Assembly (NCBI RefSeq): GCF_900094795.1
Contig: NZ_FMBC01000045.1
Span: 1 to 37,473 of the forward strand
Origin: Kosakonia oryziphila
GTDB taxonomy: Bacteria > Pseudomonadota > Gammaproteobacteria > Enterobacterales > Enterobacteriaceae
DNA length: 37,473 nt
Reading direction: 5' to 3'
Shown piece after piece: positions 17,901-26,953 of the stretch. The notes beneath the pieces were generated by a model. That model was not told where the DNA came from. It saw only the letters and a list, made by a program, of their open reading frames with translations, and searched no databases. Position 1 is the first letter of the stretch. Each line of letters opens with the position of its first letter. A program made the translations under genes and the position numbers.

Positions 17901-19877
17901 TTTCGTCCCGCTGGCATCGACATAGACGATATCGAACGCCGCGTTACTGCCTTCATCAACAATCGGCTGATTCACAGTGGTGTCAGTGCGGTAGTCGTAA
18001 ACGGCTTTAGCAGCAAATTGCGGACGGATCCCCGGCAGCGATGACGCAGGCCAGATGGCCTGTTCCGCACGGCGCGTAACCGGGCGTCCGCCCGATTCCA
18101 GCAGGCTGGCTTGCAAAATCACCTGTAACGGCGAGTGCGTCTCCTGCCACTGGCTCGGTGCACTGACCGCACCCTGACCTTCGTTATCCAGCGTCAGATG
18201 CACTTCATCCAGGCTGCGGCTCAGGTTCTCTTCCGCAATATCACCGAACTGGAAACCTGGCAGCGCGGTCACCGCTTCGCGCAAAGGACGCAGAAACAGT
18301 TGTCCCTGCAATGTATTGCCGCTGGCGGGTGCACCATAGAGATAGTGACCATTAACGTTAAATACCACATCTGTGGCCGGATCTACGGGTACCGGCTGCG
18401 ACGTAATATTCAGCGCCATCCGCTCCGGCATAAAATCTTCAACGTGGAAACCCCACTCGCGCGGCAGGTTATCGCCGGTGTTGGCGCGAATATGCCACAT
18501 TCCCGTTTGTGCGCTGGCATCCAGCGAATAAGTAAAATGGTACAGCCCATTTTGCGGCTGGCTGACCACTGTGCGTACTACCTGACCGTCCGGTTTGACC
18601 ACTTCGAGTTTGACCGGCTGCTCCGCCAGCGGTTTACCGTCGCTGTCGCGTAGCAGGCCATTAAGGATCACCGTTTCGCCGGGGCGATAAAGATCGCGCG
18701 GGCCAAACATAAAGAACTGTTTGCTGTAGCCCGGATCGCCAGCAATGGCGAACTCGGCCAGATCCAGCGCCGGTAATTTCAGATCCAACAGCGTGGTTTC
18801 ACCCTCTTTGCGCGCCAGCACCAGCGCGGCTTCTTTATCGGTGTTCAGGGTAGCGTGTCCATCAGCATCGCTGGTCGCCTGCGCCAGGGTTTGCCCCTTC
18901 TCATTCAGCAGCGACACGTCAATGCCGGAGAGGGCTGCGCCGTTTTCCAGCCCCTGGGTGAAAATATCCAGCCGGTTATGGTAACGGTGAGCCGAAAGGC
19001 CGATATTACTGAGGGTGAACAGCGTGGCGGCATTGCTGTAGTTGTAGTGCCCAGCCTGATTCATCACTGCGACATAGACGCCGGTCTGCTGCAATGGCTG
19101 GATACCGCTTAACGGCAACAGCAGTTTTTCCCGGGTGTTGCGCGCCGGATTGAGGTCAAAGCGGCCGGTGTACACCAGATCAGCCATTTTTAATAAGGTG
19201 TCCGACTCCCAGTTCGAAAGCGAGCTGCGATACTCCCACTGGCTGATAAACGCCGCCAGCGACTCCGGCTTCACGCGATAAAAGTTAACATCAACATTAT
19301 TGACGTTCAGCGCCATGACAGGCAGCCCCTCAACGACTTTACCCGGCAGCAGCGAACCCCGGCTGGCAAAACCGACGCTTGGCTGCACATCGCGCGTGGC
19401 GATGGTCTTCTCATAATTGATGCCGAAGGTGGCTTTATTCAGCGCCACCAGCCCACGATCGACCGATACCAGCAGTTCGCGATTCGGCTCCAGGTGCCGC
19501 AGACGCAGCTCTTTTAGATTGGGCGCCAGTTCCCATGCGCCATCCACCTTGCCGCTCTTTTTATCCACCAGATGCACGGTAGAGGCAAAATTCTGCGCAG
19601 GATCGAGCGGAACGGAGAAAGTCAGCACCAACGTAGCGGCGCCGTCCAGTTGCACTTCAGACGCATCCAGCAGCGTCAGCGGCTTGCCTTCACTACGTGT
19701 AGCAAGCTGAGCCAGCTTCTCTTTGTCCAGTGCGGTAGAGGATGGTTTTTGCTCCGCGATAGCAGCAGAGGCGGCAGGTGCGCTGGCGGCTTTCGGTTTA
19801 TCGTTGTTATCACAGCCAGCAAGCGTAAGGGTGGTCAGCAGCGCTGCAATCAGCGCCGCAATACGTAGCGGTTTCAT
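14919..19877 (-). CDS. yfhM: Bacterial alpha-2-macroglobulin lipoprotein YfhM (ECAM)
   Basis: 1652 residues. The lipoprotein signal ends at LAGC (C22) followed by Asp-Asn, which suggests inner-membrane retention under the +2 rule. The series of macroglobulin-like beta domains includes MG1/MG2 and a bait region near the middle. The thioester motif is CLEQ with Cys at residue 1187 (codon at 16319-16317), and the thioester-containing alpha/alpha toroid and a receptor-binding-like C-terminal domain follow. The protein traps proteases in the periplasm: bait cleavage exposes the thioester, which binds the attacker covalently. It is translationally coupled to pbpC. Full length, with the key thioester intact. 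Confidence 0.98.
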   Translation of the reverse strand: MKPLRIAALIAALLTTLTLAGCDNNDKPKAASAPAASAAIAEQKPSSTALDKEKLAQLATRSEGKPLTLLDASEVQLDGAATLVLTFSVPLDPAQNFASTVHLVDKKSGKVDGAWELAPNLKELRLRHLEPNRELLVSVDRGLVALNKATFGINYEKTIATRDVQPSVGFASRGSLLPGKVVEGLPVMALNVNNVDVNFYRVKPESLAAFISQWEYRSSLSNWESDTLLKMADLVYTGRFDLNPARNTREKLLLPLSGIQPLQQTGVYVAVMNQAGHYNYSNAATLFTLSNIGLSAHRYHNRLDIFTQGLENGAALSGIDVSLLNEKGQTLAQATSDADGHATLNTDKEAALVLARKEGETTLLDLKLPALDLAEFAIAGDPGYSKQFFMFGPRDLYRPGETVILNGLLRDSDGKPLAEQPVKLEVVKPDGQVVRTVVSQPQNGLYHFTYSLDASAQTGMWHIRANTGDNLPREWGFHVEDFMPERMALNITSQPVPVDPATDVVFNVNGHYLYGAPASGNTLQGQLFLRPLREAVTALPGFQFGDIAEENLSRSLDEVHLTLDNEGQGAVSAPSQWQETHSPLQVILQASLLESGGRPVTRRAEQAIWPASSLPGIRPQFAAKAVYDYRTDTTVNQPIVDEGSNAAFDIVYVDASGTKKAVSDLQVRLIRERRDYFWNWSESEGWQSQFNQKDLVEGEQSLSLAADETGKVSFPVDWGSYRLEVKGPNDTVSSVRFWAGYSWQDNSDGAGASRPDRVTMKLDKPGYKPGDTVKLHITAPAAGKGYAMIESSEGPLWWKEIDVPADGLDLSIPIDQKWQRHDLYLSTLVIRPGDKSKSATPKRAVGLLHLPMGDENRRLDIALDAPPKMRPNQPLTVKVKATVKNGETPKQVNVLLSAVDSGVLNITDYVTPDPWQAFFGQKRYGADIYDIYGQVIEGQGRLAALRFGGDGDEMNRGGKPPVNHVTIIAQQAQPVQLDENGEGTVTLPIGDFNGELRVMAQAWTAEDFGSSESKVVVAAPVIAELNTPRFLGSGDTSRLTLDLTNLTDQPQTLNIALSAGGLLALESQSPEPLTLPAGERTTLFIPVRALDGFGDGEINAQISGLTLPGETFAPLQKQWKIGVRPPFAAQTVNSGAMLKPGESWHAPEQHLAGISPTTLQGHLLLSGKPPLNIARYIQELKAWPYGCLEQTTSGLFPSLYTNAAQLKALGIKGDSDEQRRAAVDIGISRLLQMQRDDGGFALWDKSGPEEYWLTAYVTDFLVSASAQGYSVPVEALNNANNRLLRYLQDPTTMAVRYSDDLPATKFAVQSYAGLVLARQQKAPLGALREIWQRHDQAKAGLPLMQLGVALKLMGDAQRSEQALALALKTPRAKDNRWLADYGSELRDNALMLALLEDNTLLEQEQTRLLTTLSEQAYGKRWLSTQENNALFMAGRNLQNASGTWQAQTSLGTAALSGDKSQTRNLDADQLATLQVTNSGSSPLWLRLDSSGYPMQAPAPSDNVLHIERTVLGTDGRSKSLSSLKSGELVLVWLEVSASQNVPDALVVDLLPAGLELENQNLASSSASLQDSGSEVQELLNRMQQADIQHMEFRDDRFVAAVPVSEGQPVTLVYLARAVTPGTYQVPAPQVESMYVPQWRATGATRSPMIIVP

Positions 19878-20157
19878 TCGTTATCCCTGGTTCATTAACC
19901 TATTGAAAGAGGCCCTTCTAGTATTATGCGCAGCGGCATGAATTACAAAACCTCTGATGAATTCTGGAAAGCGCCTCGCAAAGACGGCGACTCATTACAC
20001 TAGCACTGTTACAGGGATCACAGGTCGTAACGTGACATGTTACATTACGAGTTATTTTATTTTAAAACAATAAGATAGATGGATGAATATCGTTTCAGAC
20101 TGCTAACATTACGCTGTCTGCGCATCGCTGTGCGCGATTCTAATAAGAGAGATAATT
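19878..20157. other. Intergenic region between yfhM and the PTS/GH4 remnant; no gene seen
   Basis: 280 bp, AT-rich in its right half, containing the yfhM promoter region and whatever once drove the plus-strand sugar gene. In E. coli K-12 the small RNA RyfA maps between yfhM and sseA; I could not recognise it here and do not call it. Confidence 0.4.
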
Positions 20158-20545
20158 ATGTCCAGGGCTGTGAATACCCTACAAAATTTTGGTAAGTCTT
20201 TTTTGGTCCGGTACTCATTTTGCCCATCGCTGGCCTGTTCATTCCCTTCGGCAATATTTTTGGCAATGGCAACCTGGCCGAATATTTGCCATTCCTCGGC
20301 CACCCGCTTATTTAGACCATCGGCCAGTTAATCGCTAAATCCGCTGTTTCCGTGCTCGCCAACCTGGCGCTGGTGTTTGCCATTGGTATCCCGGTCGGGC
20401 TGATCCCGGAGCAACTGCTGATTGAAGCCACCATGGAAGGCTGCTACGAAAAAGCGATCCAGGCGTTTGCCCTAAAGCGCACGGTACCAACCAGCGGCTA
20501 CTGCCTGCGCTGCAAAAAGCGTGGGAAAACGGCAAAGTGGTATAA
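20158..20545 (+). pseudogene. Decayed alpha-glucoside-type PTS IIC fused to C-terminus of a GH4 6-phospho-glycosidase
   Basis: Starting at ATG 20158 (RBS AGAGAG), the text MSRAVNTLQNFGKS is followed by a T-run at about 20197-20204 where one base seems lost. The shifted frame then reads FGPVLILPIAGLFIPFGNIF, typical of the N-terminus of glucose/glucoside-family EIIC permeases. A TAG at about 20312-20314 (codon preceding TIGQLIAK) interrupts it. After FAIGIPVGL the frame runs straight into EQLLIEATMEGCYEKAIQAF, the C-terminal helix of GH4 6-phospho-alpha/beta-glucosidases. A further frameshift near 20500 leads to ALQKAWENGKVV and TAA at 20543-20545. An internal deletion has therefore joined two neighbouring genes of a lost sugar-utilisation operon. 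Non-functional. Confidence 0.8.
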
Positions 20546-20643
20546 AAATACCGAGTTGGCTCGAGGGTTTAGCGAAGGTGGCTTGTCGGGTGATGAAAAA
20601 ACGTTAACAATTCAGAGTAATTATTGATGACACGGAGAGCCCC

Positions 20644-21486
20644 ATGTCCACTTCATTTTTTGTCGCGGCCGACTGGCTGATAGAGCATAGCGATGATCCT
20701 GAAATCCAGTTGATCGACGCCCGCATGGCGCCAGTGGGTCAGGAACATCGAGATATGCGCGCGGAGTACCGTGACGGGCATCTTCCCGGCGCGGTTTTTT
20801 TTGATATCGAAGCCCTTTCCGACCACAGCACGTCCCTACCGCATATGCTGATGCGGCCTGAAGCGTTCGCTGTAGCGATGCGCGAGCTAGGTATCAGCCA
20901 GGATAAACACCTGGTGGTCTACGACGAAGGTACGCTGTTCTCCGCGCCCCGCGCATGGTGGATGCTGCGCAATTACGGCGTGGAGAATGTCTCGATTCTG
21001 GCGGGCGGTCTGGCCGGCTGGCAGCGAGACGCCCTGCCGTTGCAGAAAGGCGAGGTGCCGCTACCGGAATCCGACTTTAACGCTAACTTCGATCCGTCCG
21101 TGGTGAAAAAGCTGACCGATGTGCTGTTGGTAAGCCACGAAGGCACCGCGCAGATTGTCGATGCGCGCCCTGCCCCGCGTTTTTCCGGCGAAGTCGATGA
21201 GCCGCGTCCGGGCCTGAAGCGCGGGCATATTCCCGGCGCACTGAACGTGCCGTGGGTTGATCTGGTGGTCGATGGCGAACTGAGAACTACCGACGAATTG
21301 TCCGCCATTTTCCGCCGTCAGGGCGTTGACCTGAACCAGCCGATTATTGCCAGCTGTGGCTCAGGCGTCACAGCATCCGTGGTGATCCTCGCGCTTGCGA
21401 CGCTGGGCGCGAATAACGTGACGCTGTATGACGGCTCCTGGAGTGAATGGGGCGCGCGCGACGATTTGCCCGTTGAACCGGCCTGA
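20644..21486 (+). CDS. sseA: 3-mercaptopyruvate sulfurtransferase
   Basis: 280 residues with two rhodanese domains. The catalytic cysteine is C238 (IIASCGSGVTAS), and the CGSGVT active-site loop is diagnostic of mercaptopyruvate rather than thiosulfate preference. The N-terminal domain carries LIDARM and HLPGAVFFD. It moves sulfur from 3-mercaptopyruvate to thiols or cyanide in the cytosol. The ATG at 20644 follows GGAGAG at a good distance. It is transcribed alone, rightward, towards convergent sseB. Confidence 0.98.
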   Translation: MSTSFFVAADWLIEHSDDPEIQLIDARMAPVGQEHRDMRAEYRDGHLPGAVFFDIEALSDHSTSLPHMLMRPEAFAVAMRELGISQDKHLVVYDEGTLFSAPRAWWMLRNYGVENVSILAGGLAGWQRDALPLQKGEVPLPESDFNANFDPSVVKKLTDVLLVSHEGTAQIVDARPAPRFSGEVDEPRPGLKRGHIPGALNVPWVDLVVDGELRTTDELSAIFRRQGVDLNQPIIASCGSGVTASVVILALATLGANNVTLYDGSWSEWGARDDLPVEPA

Positions 21487-21494
21487 ATGGATGA

Positions 21495-21659
21495 CCGGCT
21501 TGCGCGCACAGTTGGCATGACGGTCGTCGCCTTTACTGGCGCGTCGGCAAACACGATGGCGGACTGGCGGATGTGCATTTTGCGCTGTATGACGAGCGGT
21601 ACACTTTGCTGCCTAAGCGGCGGGCATTACGTCGTTTAAGTCAAATATTGTCCTGTTGA
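21495..21659 (+). pseudogene. Orphan open frame after sseA, possible gene remnant
   Basis: The 54-codon frame from 21495 to TGA 21657-21659 has no start codon or ribosome site, but its text (HDGRRLYWRVGKHDGGLADV through ERYTLLPKRRALRRLSQIL) looks like ordinary protein with a basic C-terminal helix. It may be the tail of a gene whose 5' part was deleted. I do not recognise the family. It could equally be non-coding. Confidence 0.3.
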
Positions 21660-21689
21660 CGGATCTGTTGCTGCTGGAAGCGACGCAGT

Positions 21690-21720
21690 GAACAGGCGGT
21701 ACATTTCGTACCGCCTGTTC
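21690..21720. terminator. Bidirectional hairpin between convergent sseA and sseB
   Basis: A perfect 13-bp inverted repeat (21690-21702 with 21708-21720) with loop ATTTC lies one base from the sseB stop codon. Neither side has a strong T-run, so termination in both directions is probable but not certain. Confidence 0.65.
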
Positions 21721-21721
21721 A

Positions 21722-22498
21722 TCAGATAATGCGGTTGTTTTTGAAATCGCGCAGGAAGCTGCCCCAGCGGCGTTCATAGAACGGCGTAATATGCGCCAGC
21801 ATAAAGTGGCTGATACCTTTCTCGCTCTCCACTACCTGGCAAATATCGATCGGTTCATCCCCTGGAAGCGTATCTGTCGCGACGCTGCCCGCAGCATGGA
21901 TGATCTCTTCGATATCCCCTTCAGCTTCAATGCCAATCAGAAGATTAGGTTGCTCATCAGCCTTCTCTTTAATCGAGCAGAGAAACGCGCGTTTAACGGT
22001 TCCGATGCTTTTAAACAGCGTGGTCAGTGAATCGACCATTTGCGCAGGCGGTTCAGCCACTTCGGAAAGCAGCAGCGCCGTGCCGCCCTCCAGCACTTCC
22101 TGCTGGCTGAGCGGACTACTTTCTGTGCCCACTAAATGGCTTAATTCGCGCGGCGTGAACTCTTTGCCTGTGGGTAATTTGGCGTTGAGAAATAGTGTTT
22201 CTCCCAGCGTCATTTCAAACAGCGTACGCGCAGGCATGACCACAAATGCCTGTTCTTCGCTAACGGCCTGCTGTAAGGCTTCCAGCGAGGTAAAGAATGG
22301 AATGGCAGAGTTACCGTCATCTTTTTCCCAGTGCTGCAAATCCAGCGCGCTGTCTTCGATAATCGCTTCACCTTCCGCCGCCGTGCCTGGCACCCATACA
22401 GTGGATTCCAGCAGCGTACGGAAAAAAGCCGGGCGGTAAGCTGGCTCGGTCGCCGCCTTTTCCAGCAGGGTTTCTAATTCATTTTTGCTTTCGGACAT
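21722..22498 (-). CDS. sseB: SseB family protein (enhanced serine sensitivity)
   Basis: 258 residues from ATG 22498 (MSESKNELETLLEKAATEP); the longer frame from 22528 reads back into the REP element. The SseB N-terminal domain (SALDLQHW, PFFTSLEALQQAV, MPARTLFEM) and C-terminal domain (PNLLIGIEAEGDIEEII, PIDICQV, PFYERRWG) are both present. The name comes from overexpression causing serine sensitivity in E. coli. The biochemical role is unsettled; it is unrelated to the Salmonella SPI-2 SseB translocon protein. Convergent with sseA. Confidence 0.96.
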   Translation of the reverse strand: MSESKNELETLLEKAATEPAYRPAFFRTLLESTVWVPGTAAEGEAIIEDSALDLQHWEKDDGNSAIPFFTSLEALQQAVSEEQAFVVMPARTLFEMTLGETLFLNAKLPTGKEFTPRELSHLVGTESSPLSQQEVLEGGTALLLSEVAEPPAQMVDSLTTLFKSIGTVKRAFLCSIKEKADEQPNLLIGIEAEGDIEEIIHAAGSVATDTLPGDEPIDICQVVESEKGISHFMLAHITPFYERRWGSFLRDFKNNRII

Positions 22499-22530
22499 AG
22501 GTTCTCTGATTCGTTGTAGTCCATGCATTT

Positions 22531-22563
22531 TGTAGGCCGGATGAGCGTAACGCCATCCGGCAC
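22531..22563. repeat. REP element between pepB and sseB
   Basis: The sequence has the imperfect palindrome GGCCGGATGAGCG..CGCCATCCGG, typical of enterobacterial repetitive extragenic palindromes. It is located right after the pepB stop and 30-60 bases before the sseB start, where it can stabilise upstream mRNA. Confidence 0.8.
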
Positions 22564-22574
22564 AACAATCACAC

Positions 22575-23861
22575 TTACCCGGCGGTCAACAAATTCGCGA
22601 TGGTGCGTACGCCAAGCCCGGTCGCACCAGCCGCCCACTGTTCCACTGCCGCTTTGCGGTAGGTGGCGGAGCAGTCGATATGCAGCCAGCCCTGCTGGTA
22701 GTTTTCAACAAAGTGCGACAGGAACCCGGCTGCTGTACTTGCTCCGGCAGGGAAAGAGCCGCTGGCTGTGTTATTCAATTCTGCAAAATTGGATGGTAAT
22801 TGATTACGGTGGAACTCGGCCAGCGGCAGACGCCAGAACGGTTCATTTTCCGCCGTCGCACTGTTAAGCAGGCGGCCAGCCAGCGCATCGTCAAAGCTGA
22901 ACAGCGCATGGTAATCGTTACCCAGCGCAGTTTTCGCCGCGCCAGTCAGCGTTGCGGCATCAATGATAAATTGTGGTTTTTGCGCAGACGCATCAATCAG
23001 ACCATCCGCCAGCACCAGACGCCCTTCAGCATCGGTGTTCATGATTTCTACGGTTTTGCCATTGCGATAATGAATAATATCGCCCAGTTTAAAAGCGTTA
23101 CCGCTGATCAGGTTGTCAGCGCAGCAGAGGTACAGTTTGACGCGTTTATCCAGTCCGCGCGTGATGGCAAACGCCAGTGCACCGGTCACCAGCGCCGCAC
23201 CGCCCATATCGGATTTCATTGAATCCATTGATGAGGTTGGTTTTATACTGTAACCGCCTGAGTCAAAGGTGATACCTTTGCCCACCAGCGCAGCATACAC
23301 TGGCGCATCCGGGTTGCCAGTCGGGTTATAGTCCAGCGCCAGCAATACCGGCTGGCGCTCAGAACCACGGCCAACGGTGTGCAGACCAAGGTAGTTCTGC
23401 TCGCGCAGATCTTCGCCTTTGGTGATGCGGTAAGAGACGTTTTCACCACCTACGCTGTGTAGCAGATCGACCGCGCGCTGTGCCAGTTGTTCCGGCCCTA
23501 ACTCTTCCGCCGGTGCGTTGATGATGTCGCGTACCCAGTCGATGGTTTGCAGGCGGCTATCCAGCTCTTTTTGCCCGGCGTCGTCCAACTGCGCCCACTC
23601 CACCTTACGCGTGCCTTTCGGCCCTTTGTAACCGGCCCAGAATGCCCAGCTACGATCCGCGTCCCAGCCTTCGCCGCTCAGAGCAACGTGTTTAATGCCC
23701 AGGCCGTCGATTTTGCGTGCGGCACGCTGAATCAAACCTAAATCGTCTTTTCCGTTCAGATGCAGAGCGATGCCGTCGCTATTGATACTCCATGAGGCCT
23801 TTTCACCCCAACGCGCATCCGCGCTTTGCGTGGTGAGTGTCACTTTCATAGCTTCTGTCAT
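22575..23861 (-). CDS. pepB: Peptidase B (leucyl aminopeptidase family M17)
   Basis: 428 residues. The M17 signature [14 protein letters not shown] carries metal-binding Asp and Glu and the active-site Arg. [15 protein letters not shown] has the first metal-binding Lys and Asp, and [12 protein letters not shown] supplies a further ligand segment. It is a cytosolic hexameric, Mn/Zn-dependent aminopeptidase that degrades peptides, including Cys-Gly. It lies downstream of the isc operon terminator and a REP element. The Shine-Dalgarno AAGGAT lies close to ATG 23861. Confidence 0.98.
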   Translation of the reverse strand: MTEAMKVTLTTQSADARWGEKASWSINSDGIALHLNGKDDLGLIQRAARKIDGLGIKHVALSGEGWDADRSWAFWAGYKGPKGTRKVEWAQLDDAGQKELDSRLQTIDWVRDIINAPAEELGPEQLAQRAVDLLHSVGGENVSYRITKGEDLREQNYLGLHTVGRGSERQPVLLALDYNPTGNPDAPVYAALVGKGITFDSGGYSIKPTSSMDSMKSDMGGAALVTGALAFAITRGLDKRVKLYLCCADNLISGNAFKLGDIIHYRNGKTVEIMNTDAEGRLVLADGLIDASAQKPQFIIDAATLTGAAKTALGNDYHALFSFDDALAGRLLNSATAENEPFWRLPLAEFHRNQLPSNFAELNNTASGSFPAGASTAAGFLSHFVENYQQGWLHIDCSATYRKAAVEQWAAGATGLGVRTIANLLTAG

Positions 23862-23875
23862 TATATTTATCCTTA

Positions 23876-23916
23876 TCGGCAGACACCGGATGGCAACGTT
23901 GCCTTTTCCGGCCTAC
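23876..23916. repeat. REP-like palindrome between iscX and pepB
   Basis: Imperfect inverted repeat built on CACCGGATGGC..GCC and TCCGGCCTACG, resembling REP units at 22531 and 31486. It adjoins the isc operon terminator. Confidence 0.6.
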
Positions 23917-23928
23917 GTATGCATGAAA

Positions 23929-23952
23929 ACGGGCCGCCCGAAGGCAGCCCGT
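23929..23952 (-). terminator. Terminator at the end of the isc operon
   Basis: On the minus strand a 10-bp stem (23943-23952 with 23929-23938, one G-U pair) closes on a TTCG tetraloop and is followed by TTTTC. It starts 8 bp after the iscX stop, so most transcripts of the Fe-S operon should end before pepB. Confidence 0.85.
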
Positions 23953-23959
23953 GAGATGA

Positions 23960-24160
23960 TTATGATGCTTCGTCTAACCAGACTAGCAGAATCGCTTCGA
24001 GAATTTTTTCATTCGATGCGTTCGGATCGTCGTCGAACTCTTCCAGCTCGCAGATCCATTGATGCATATCGGTAAAACGTACGGTTTTCGGGTCCACATC
24101 CGGGCGGCTATCGTACAGCGCCTCGCCGATTTCACGGCTGTCGGTCCATTTTAGTCCCAT
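23960..24160 (-). CDS. iscX: IscX (YfhJ), Fe-S assembly regulator
   Basis: 66 residues from ATG 24160 ([17 protein letters not shown]), chosen over an upstream in-frame ATG at 24226 because it matches the family start and abuts the fdx stop. It is an acidic all-helical protein with the conserved [18 protein letters not shown] segment. IscX binds IscS at the frataxin site and modulates sulfur transfer in an iron-dependent way; it is often called a frataxin-like regulator. It is the last gene of the isc operon. Confidence 0.97.
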   Translation of the reverse strand: MGLKWTDSREIGEALYDSRPDVDPKTVRFTDMHQWICELEEFDDDPNASNEKILEAILLVWLDEAS

Positions 24161-24161
24161 A

Positions 24162-24497
24162 TCAGTGCTCCCGCGCATGGTTAATGGTGTAACGCGGGAT
24201 CTCAACCACCAGATCTTCATCGGCAACGCGCGCCTGGCAGCTTAAACGGCTGTCCGGCTCCAGACCCCAGGCTTTATCCAGCATGTCGTCTTCGTCTTCA
24301 CTGCTTTCCGGCAAAGAGTCAAACCCTTCACGCACGAGGCAGTGGCAGGTGGTACAGGCACATGATTTTTCGCAGGCGTGCTCAATCTCGATACCACCTC
24401 GCAGGGCAACATCAAGAATGGTTTCACCGCTCTTCGCTTCCAGAACTGCGCCATCCGGACAGAGATCCTGATGAGGCAGAAAAACAATTTTAGGCAT
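24162..24497 (-). CDS. fdx: [2Fe-2S] ferredoxin of the isc system
   Basis: 111 residues, adrenodoxin type. Cluster ligands are C42, C48 and C51 ([13 protein letters not shown]) and C87 (LSCQAR). It supplies electrons to IscS/IscU for reduction of persulfide sulfur during cluster assembly. It sits between hscA (one base away) and iscX (one base away), evidence of tight operon packing. Normal length. Confidence 0.98.
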   Translation of the reverse strand: MPKIVFLPHQDLCPDGAVLEAKSGETILDVALRGGIEIEHACEKSCACTTCHCLVREGFDSLPESSEDEDDMLDKAWGLEPDSRLSCQARVADEDLVVEIPRYTINHAREH

Positions 24498-24498
24498 A

Positions 24499-26349
24499 TT
24501 AAACCTCGTCGACGGAATGGCCTTTCAGCGCAGTACGCACGGACTGATCCATACGGCGTGCGGCGAATTCCTGGGTTTGTTTATCTACGTTTTTAATGGC
24601 TTGTTCTATCGCGTCGGTATCATTGCCGTCGGCAACACTGCGCAGTTGCGCAACCGCCTCGTCAATAACCTCGCGCTCTGCGGCGCTTAACAGCGCGGCA
24701 TCAGCGGCGAGCGCACCGGTCAAACTTTCCAGTACGCGCGCGGCTTCCACTTTCTGCTCCGCCAGCATGCGCGCTTTCACGTCCTGCTCGGCGAAACTCA
24801 TGGAGTCTTTAATCATATTGGCGATTTCGCCGTCGGTCAGACCGTAGGACGGTTTCACCTGAATGGATGCTTCCACGCCGGTGGATTTCTCCATCGCAGT
24901 AACACTCAGCAGGCCGTCAGCATCCACCTGAAAGGTGACACGGATATGCGCCCCGCCCGCCGGTAACGCCGGAATACCACGCAGGGCAAAACGCGCCAGC
25001 GAACGGCAATCCGCCACCAACTCCCGCTCACCCTGCATCACATGGATAGACATTGCGGTCTGACCATCTTTAAAGGTTGTGAACTCCTGGGCGCGGGCCA
25101 CCGGAATCGTGGTGTTGCGCGGAATAACTTTTTCCACCAGTCCACCCATAGTTTCCAGCCCCAGCGATAGCGGGATAACATCGAGCAGCAGCATTTCGCT
25201 GTCCGGTTTATTGCCGACCAGGATATCCGCCTGGATCGCCGCGCCAATCGCCACCACTTTATCCGGGTCAATGGAAGTCAGCGGGGTGCGGCCGAAAAAT
25301 TCCCCCACGCGCTCACGCACCAGCGGTACGCGGGTGGAACCGCCCACCATCACCACTTCCAGCACATCCTGCGCTTCCACGCCCGCATCTTTCAGTGCGC
25401 GACGACAGGAGAGCAGCGTGCGTTTGACAAGCGTTGAGATCATCCCTTCAAACTGTGCGCGAGTTACCACGCCCTGCCAGCCGGCCATATCAACTGTTGT
25501 GTTGTCGGCATCGCTCAGCGCAATCTTGGCAGCAATTGCCGCATCCAGGAGTTCCCGTTGCTGACGCGCATCGCTGCGATCGGTAAGGCCCGCCTGTTCT
25601 CTGATGTAATCTGCCAGCAGGTGGTCGAAATCGTCACCGCCGAGTGCGGAATCGCCGCCGGTTGCCAGCACTTCGAACACGCCGCGGCTCAGACGCAGAA
25701 TGGAGATATCGAAAGTGCCGCCGCCAAGATCGTAAACAGCGATTACGCCTTCTTTGCCTGAATCCAGACCGTAGGCAATCGCCGCCGCAGTCGGCTCATT
25801 GAGCAGACGCAGCACATGCAACCCGGCTAAACGCGCAGCATCTTTGGTTCCCTGACGCTGCGCATCGTCGAAATAGGCCGGGACAGTAATCACTACACCA
25901 TCCAGCTCGCCGGAGAGCGTCTCCTGTGCGCGGGCAACCAGCGCTTTCAGGACATCGGCAGAGACGCGAACCGGATTGACCACACCGCCGCGCGTTACAA
26001 TCATTGGCAGGCCGTTTTCACTGGCCTGAAATTGCCACGGCAGATGCGGGTAACGCGCCTGAATATCCGCCAGACTGCGGCCCATCAGGCGTTTTACAGA
26101 GCTGATGGTATTGACCGAATCCAGCGCTGCATTGGCGCGCGCATCGTAACCAACAACGTGGCTGTCAGCCTGGTAGTTGACCACTGAAGGGAGTAAATGG
26201 CGCCCGGCGCTGTCGGCCAGCGTCTCCGCCTGACCGCTACGCACGGTGGCAACCAGCGAATTGGTGGTGCCGAGATCGATGCCCGCCGCCAGACGACGCT
26301 GATGCGGCGCGGCGCTCAGACCCGGCTCACTGATTTGTAATAAGGCCAT
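24499..26349 (-). CDS. hscA: Hsp70-class chaperone HscA
   Basis: 616 residues with an N-terminal ATPase domain ([13 protein letters not shown] near residue 25; [28 protein letters not shown]) and a C-terminal substrate-binding domain with lid helices. HscA binds the LPPVK motif of IscU, present in the iscU product at residues 99-103. With HscB it drives release of the new cluster to apo-acceptors. It is encoded 17 bp after hscB. No defects. Confidence 0.98.
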   Translation of the reverse strand: MALLQISEPGLSAAPHQRRLAAGIDLGTTNSLVATVRSGQAETLADSAGRHLLPSVVNYQADSHVVGYDARANAALDSVNTISSVKRLMGRSLADIQARYPHLPWQFQASENGLPMIVTRGGVVNPVRVSADVLKALVARAQETLSGELDGVVITVPAYFDDAQRQGTKDAARLAGLHVLRLLNEPTAAAIAYGLDSGKEGVIAVYDLGGGTFDISILRLSRGVFEVLATGGDSALGGDDFDHLLADYIREQAGLTDRSDARQQRELLDAAIAAKIALSDADNTTVDMAGWQGVVTRAQFEGMISTLVKRTLLSCRRALKDAGVEAQDVLEVVMVGGSTRVPLVRERVGEFFGRTPLTSIDPDKVVAIGAAIQADILVGNKPDSEMLLLDVIPLSLGLETMGGLVEKVIPRNTTIPVARAQEFTTFKDGQTAMSIHVMQGERELVADCRSLARFALRGIPALPAGGAHIRVTFQVDADGLLSVTAMEKSTGVEASIQVKPSYGLTDGEIANMIKDSMSFAEQDVKARMLAEQKVEAARVLESLTGALAADAALLSAAEREVIDEAVAQLRSVADGNDTDAIEQAIKNVDKQTQEFAARRMDQSVRTALKGHSVDEV

Positions 26350-26366
26350 TATGTGCTTCCAAAAAA

Positions 26367-26882
26367 TTAAAAACCGAGCAGTTTTTCTTCGAGTTGTTCT
26401 GTTGCGCTGCGCAGTTTATCGAGAAAACGCAGTTTACGCACGGTATCCGCCGCGATGTCCCACGCCTGATTGTCGAGTTGTTCCACCACCTGCTGGTGGC
26501 GGGCGTCGTACATCCCTTTTACCTGTTTCTGGAACGTCTCCAGCCGGTCGCTATCTTCCGCACGAGCGATCTCATCCAACTCTTCGCGCAGCTCAAGCTG
26601 CTCCATTAAAAAGGCAGTGTCGCGAACGGTGTGCTGTTCAGAGGCTAAATCGAAGCCATGCAGCGACAGCAAATATTCCGCGCGAGAAAGGGGATTACGC
26701 AGGGTTTGCCACGCCTGATTAATGGTAGCGGATTGCTGTACCGCAGCCAGTTGTTCCGCCTGTGGTCGGCTGGCAAAGCGATCGGGATGGAACTGCCGTT
26801 GCAGATCCTGGAAACGTGTCGCCAACGCCTGAACGTCAAGCGGGTATTGGGCCGGCAACCCAAAGAGGGTGAAGTAATCCAT
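26367..26882 (-). CDS. hscB: J-domain co-chaperone HscB
   Basis: 171 residues from ATG 26882 ([15 protein letters not shown]). The longer open frame back to 26984 overlaps the iscA 3' end and lacks support. The N-terminal J-domain carries the HPD motif at residues 32-34 (FHPDRF), and the C-terminal three-helix domain binds IscU. It delivers IscU to HscA and stimulates its ATPase. Several C-terminal positions differ from K-12 as recalled, but the length is identical. Confidence 0.98.
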   Translation of the reverse strand: MDYFTLFGLPAQYPLDVQALATRFQDLQRQFHPDRFASRPQAEQLAAVQQSATINQAWQTLRNPLSRAEYLLSLHGFDLASEQHTVRDTAFLMEQLELREELDEIARAEDSDRLETFQKQVKGMYDARHQQVVEQLDNQAWDIAADTVRKLRFLDKLRSATEQLEEKLLGF

Positions 26883-26910
26883 AACAATTCCGGGTGTGCA
26901 ATCGAAGCAA

Positions 26911-26939
26911 ACCCCACGCACAGCATGCTGCGGTGGGGT
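26911..26939. other. Stem-loop in the iscA-hscB intercistronic gap
   Basis: The 70-bp gap between iscA and hscB contains an inverted repeat, ACCCCACGCA (26911-26920) against TGCGGTGGGGT (26929-26939), with one bulged base. On the minus strand it is followed by a weak T-rich stretch. It is likely to separate iscRSUA from hscBA-fdx-iscX in expression level or mRNA stability. Confidence 0.55.
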
Positions 26940-26953
26940 CAATGGATAGACAA

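Noticed and set aside
19878-20157. Possible RyfA small RNA
   Set aside because: RyfA maps to the yfhM-sseA gap in E. coli, but I could not recognise its sequence here, so it is not called.
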